The translations under genes and the position numbers were made by a program. Shown here one piece after another: positions 14,455 to 15,473 of a stretch of 15,473 nt of DNA (its first letter is position 1; each line of letters starts with the position of its first letter). The notes under the pieces are model-generated. The model was not told the DNA's origin, did not search any database, and worked only from the letters and a program-made list of their open reading frames with translations. The DNA comes from Betaproteobacteria bacterium. Its GTDB lineage: Bacteria; Pseudomonadota; Gammaproteobacteria; Burkholderiales; SG8-41. The stretch spans positions 1 through 15,473 of the forward strand of contig JANYDM010000204.1 of the NCBI GenBank assembly GCA_025363575.1. The letters run 5' to 3'.

Positions 14455-14988
14455 CTACGCTTTCTCGACCTGCCCGAAATCCAGTTCCACCGGCGTGGAG
14501 CGGCCGAAAATCGTGACCGCGACACGCAATTTGCTCTTGTCGTAGTTCACGTCTTCCACCGTGCCGTTGAAATCGGTAAACGGACCTTCCTTGACCCGCA
14601 CCATCTCGCCGTTCTCGAACAGGATCTTCGGGCGCGGCTTTTCGACGCCTTCCTGGATCTGGTGCAGGATGTTCTGCACTTCCTTTTCCGAAATCGGCGT
14701 CGGCTTGGTCGATGTGCCGCCGACGAAGCCGGTAACCTTGGCGGTGCTCTTGACCAAGTGCCACGTGTCGTCGGTCATTTCCATTTCAACCAGCACGTAG
14801 CCGGGGAAAAATTTGCGCTCCGAAATGTTCTTCTGACCGCTTTTCATTTCGACGACTTCTTCCACCGGCACCAATATCTGGCCGAACTGGTCCTGCATGC
14901 CGGCCCGAGAAACACGGTCGATCAGCGCCCGCTGCACGCTTTTCTCGAAGCCGGAGTACGCGTGGACTACATACCATTTCTTGCTCAT
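14455..14988 (-). CDS. nusG: Transcription elongation and antitermination factor NusG
   Basis: NusG binds RNA polymerase through its NGN domain and links it to Rho or to ribosomal protein S10 through its KOW domain. The 177-residue product matches E. coli NusG (181) closely. The NGN domain spans about 4-93 with [15 protein letters not shown] (56-70), and the KOW domain spans about 126-176 with [14 protein letters not shown] and ends [12 protein letters not shown]. The frame continues 45 codons upstream, but that part overlaps secE in another frame. I chose the ATG at 14988, which gives [17 protein letters not shown] and overlaps the secE TGA by four bases (ATGA). This overlap suggests coupled translation. 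Confidence 0.98.
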   Translation of the reverse strand: MSKKWYVVHAYSGFEKSVQRALIDRVSRAGMQDQFGQILVPVEEVVEMKSGQKNISERKFFPGYVLVEMEMTDDTWHLVKSTAKVTGFVGGTSTKPTPISEKEVQNILHQIQEGVEKPRPKILFENGEMVRVKEGPFTDFNGTVEDVNYDKSKLRVAVTIFGRSTPVELDFGQVEKA

Positions 14989-15335
14989 GAATCGCCCTGA
15001 CCCATCAGTATGCGTACCGCCCATAACAACCCCGCATCTATCAACCATAAAAACAGCGCCATCACGAATACGAAGGCGAATACGACGCCTGTCGTCTGCA
15101 AGGTCTCTTTGCGTGTCGGCCATACGACGCGCTTGGTTTCCTCGATCGATTCCTGCGCGAACGCAAAAAACTCCTTGCCCGGCGCGCTGGTCCAGAACAC
15201 CACGATGCCGGCGACGGCACCACCGATGACCGCGGCGACGCGCGCGATCAACGGGCTCTGATCCCAGTAGTAAAACCCCGCAATGCCAGCGATCAACAGC
15301 GCGATTGCGACTGCAATTTTTAACTTGTCTGCCAT
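14985..15335 (-). CDS. secE: Preprotein translocase subunit SecE
   Basis: SecE is the essential inner-membrane partner of SecY that stabilises the protein-conducting channel. The 116-residue protein has the three-helix form seen in proteobacteria (E. coli 127), not the single-helix form of many other bacteria. Membrane segments lie at about 6-24, 31-49 and 83-108. Between the second and third is the amphipathic helix and conserved hinge [17 protein letters not shown] (66-82), the part that clamps SecY. The ATG at 15335 is preceded by a weak GGGA. The gene begins 96 bases after tRNA-Trp and overlaps nusG by four bases. Confidence 0.97.
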   Translation of the reverse strand: MADKLKIAVAIALLIAGIAGFYYWDQSPLIARVAAVIGGAVAGIVVFWTSAPGKEFFAFAQESIEETKRVVWPTRKETLQTTGVVFAFVFVMALFLWLIDAGLLWAVRILMGQGDS

Positions 15336-15361
15336 GTTTCCCGTTCAGCGCTGCATGTTAC

Positions 15362-15403
15362 GAGTCAATGACGCACTTTCGGTTCCGGCCGTCACGCCGA
15401 CTC
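15362..15403 (-). other. Imperfect hairpin between tRNA-Trp and secE
   Basis: The transcript can pair GAGTC/GACTC (15399-15403 with 15362-15366) and, inside, GTGACG/CGTCAT (15390-15395 with 15368-15373), around a 16-base loop. One pair is a G-U wobble that would be an A-C mismatch on the plus strand, so the fold suits the transcribed strand. It may mark processing of the tRNA from the secE message; no T-run follows. Confidence 0.4.
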
Positions 15404-15431
15404 TTAACTGACCACGCTCAACAGCTTGTCC

Positions 15432-15473
15432 TGGCAGGCCAGGAGGGAATCGAACCCCCAACCTTCGGTTTTG
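15432..15473 (-). tRNA. tRNA-Trp (CCA), 3' part, cut by window edge
   Basis: The last 42 bases correspond to tRNA positions 35-76. The window edge falls inside the anticodon, leaving its last two bases (CA). The following AAACCGA, the five-base variable loop AGGTT, the T-arm GGGGG-TTCGATT-CCCTC, the 3' acceptor strand CTGGCCT, discriminator G and an encoded CCA all fit tRNA-Trp, whose E. coli anticodon loop reads CCAAAA. The T-stem has one G-U pair. The identity relies on this loop and on context, since a tRNA-Trp before secE is common in betaproteobacteria. Confidence 0.88.

Noticed and set aside
14989..15123. 45-codon N-terminal extension of nusG
   Set aside because: It overlaps secE in another frame and is unlike NusG. 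The ATG at 14988 gives the canonical N-terminus and an ATGA overlap.

Overview
The window is a core informational locus read entirely on the minus strand. In transcription order (right to left) it holds: the 3' part of tRNA-Trp, secE, nusG, rplK, rplA, rplJ, rplL, rpoB, rpoC, a Rho-independent terminator, rpsL, rpsG, fusA and the first 44 codons of tuf. Gene order, a tRNA-Trp directly in front of secE, protein lengths (beta 1359 aa, beta' 1413 aa) and high similarity to proteobacterial families point to a Gram-negative proteobacterium. Betaproteobacteria is the best fit, but this is an inference from layout and recalled sequences, not from a tree. The DNA is GC-rich, with codons ending mostly in G or C.

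Layout by region. 15336-15473: the end of tRNA-Trp with encoded CCA, and a 96-base spacer with an imperfect hairpin. 13236-15335: secE-nusG-rplK-rplA, with a 4-base secE/nusG overlap and a 1-base rplK/rplA gap, so translation is probably coupled. 12858-13235: a 378-base non-coding gap that is the most structured stretch here, with a compound hairpin, a heptamer tandem repeat, an 8-bp perfect hairpin, a candidate L10 autoregulatory leader and a hairpin touching the Shine-Dalgarno of a TTG-started rplJ. 11910-12857: rplJ-rplL. 11766-11909: an attenuator-like spacer. 3374-11765: rpoB-rpoC. 3215-3373: two hairpins, the distal one a good terminator, then a possible weak promoter. 1-3214: the str operon rpsL-rpsG-fusA-tuf.

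Functionally the locus links translation (L11, L1, L10, L7/L12, S12, S7, EF-G, EF-Tu), transcription (RNA polymerase beta and beta', NusG) and protein export (SecE). The ribosomal stalk proteins that recruit EF-G and EF-Tu are encoded close to those factors, and NusG sits near the RNA polymerase it binds. Classical drug-target residues in RpoB, S12 and L11 have the sensitive-type states.

I found no unknown protein-coding system. All genes belong to known families and appear intact apart from those cut by the window ends. Interest lies in the non-coding regulatory structure and in the use of non-ATG starts (GTG for fusA and rplK, TTG for rplJ) in genes normally expressed very strongly.
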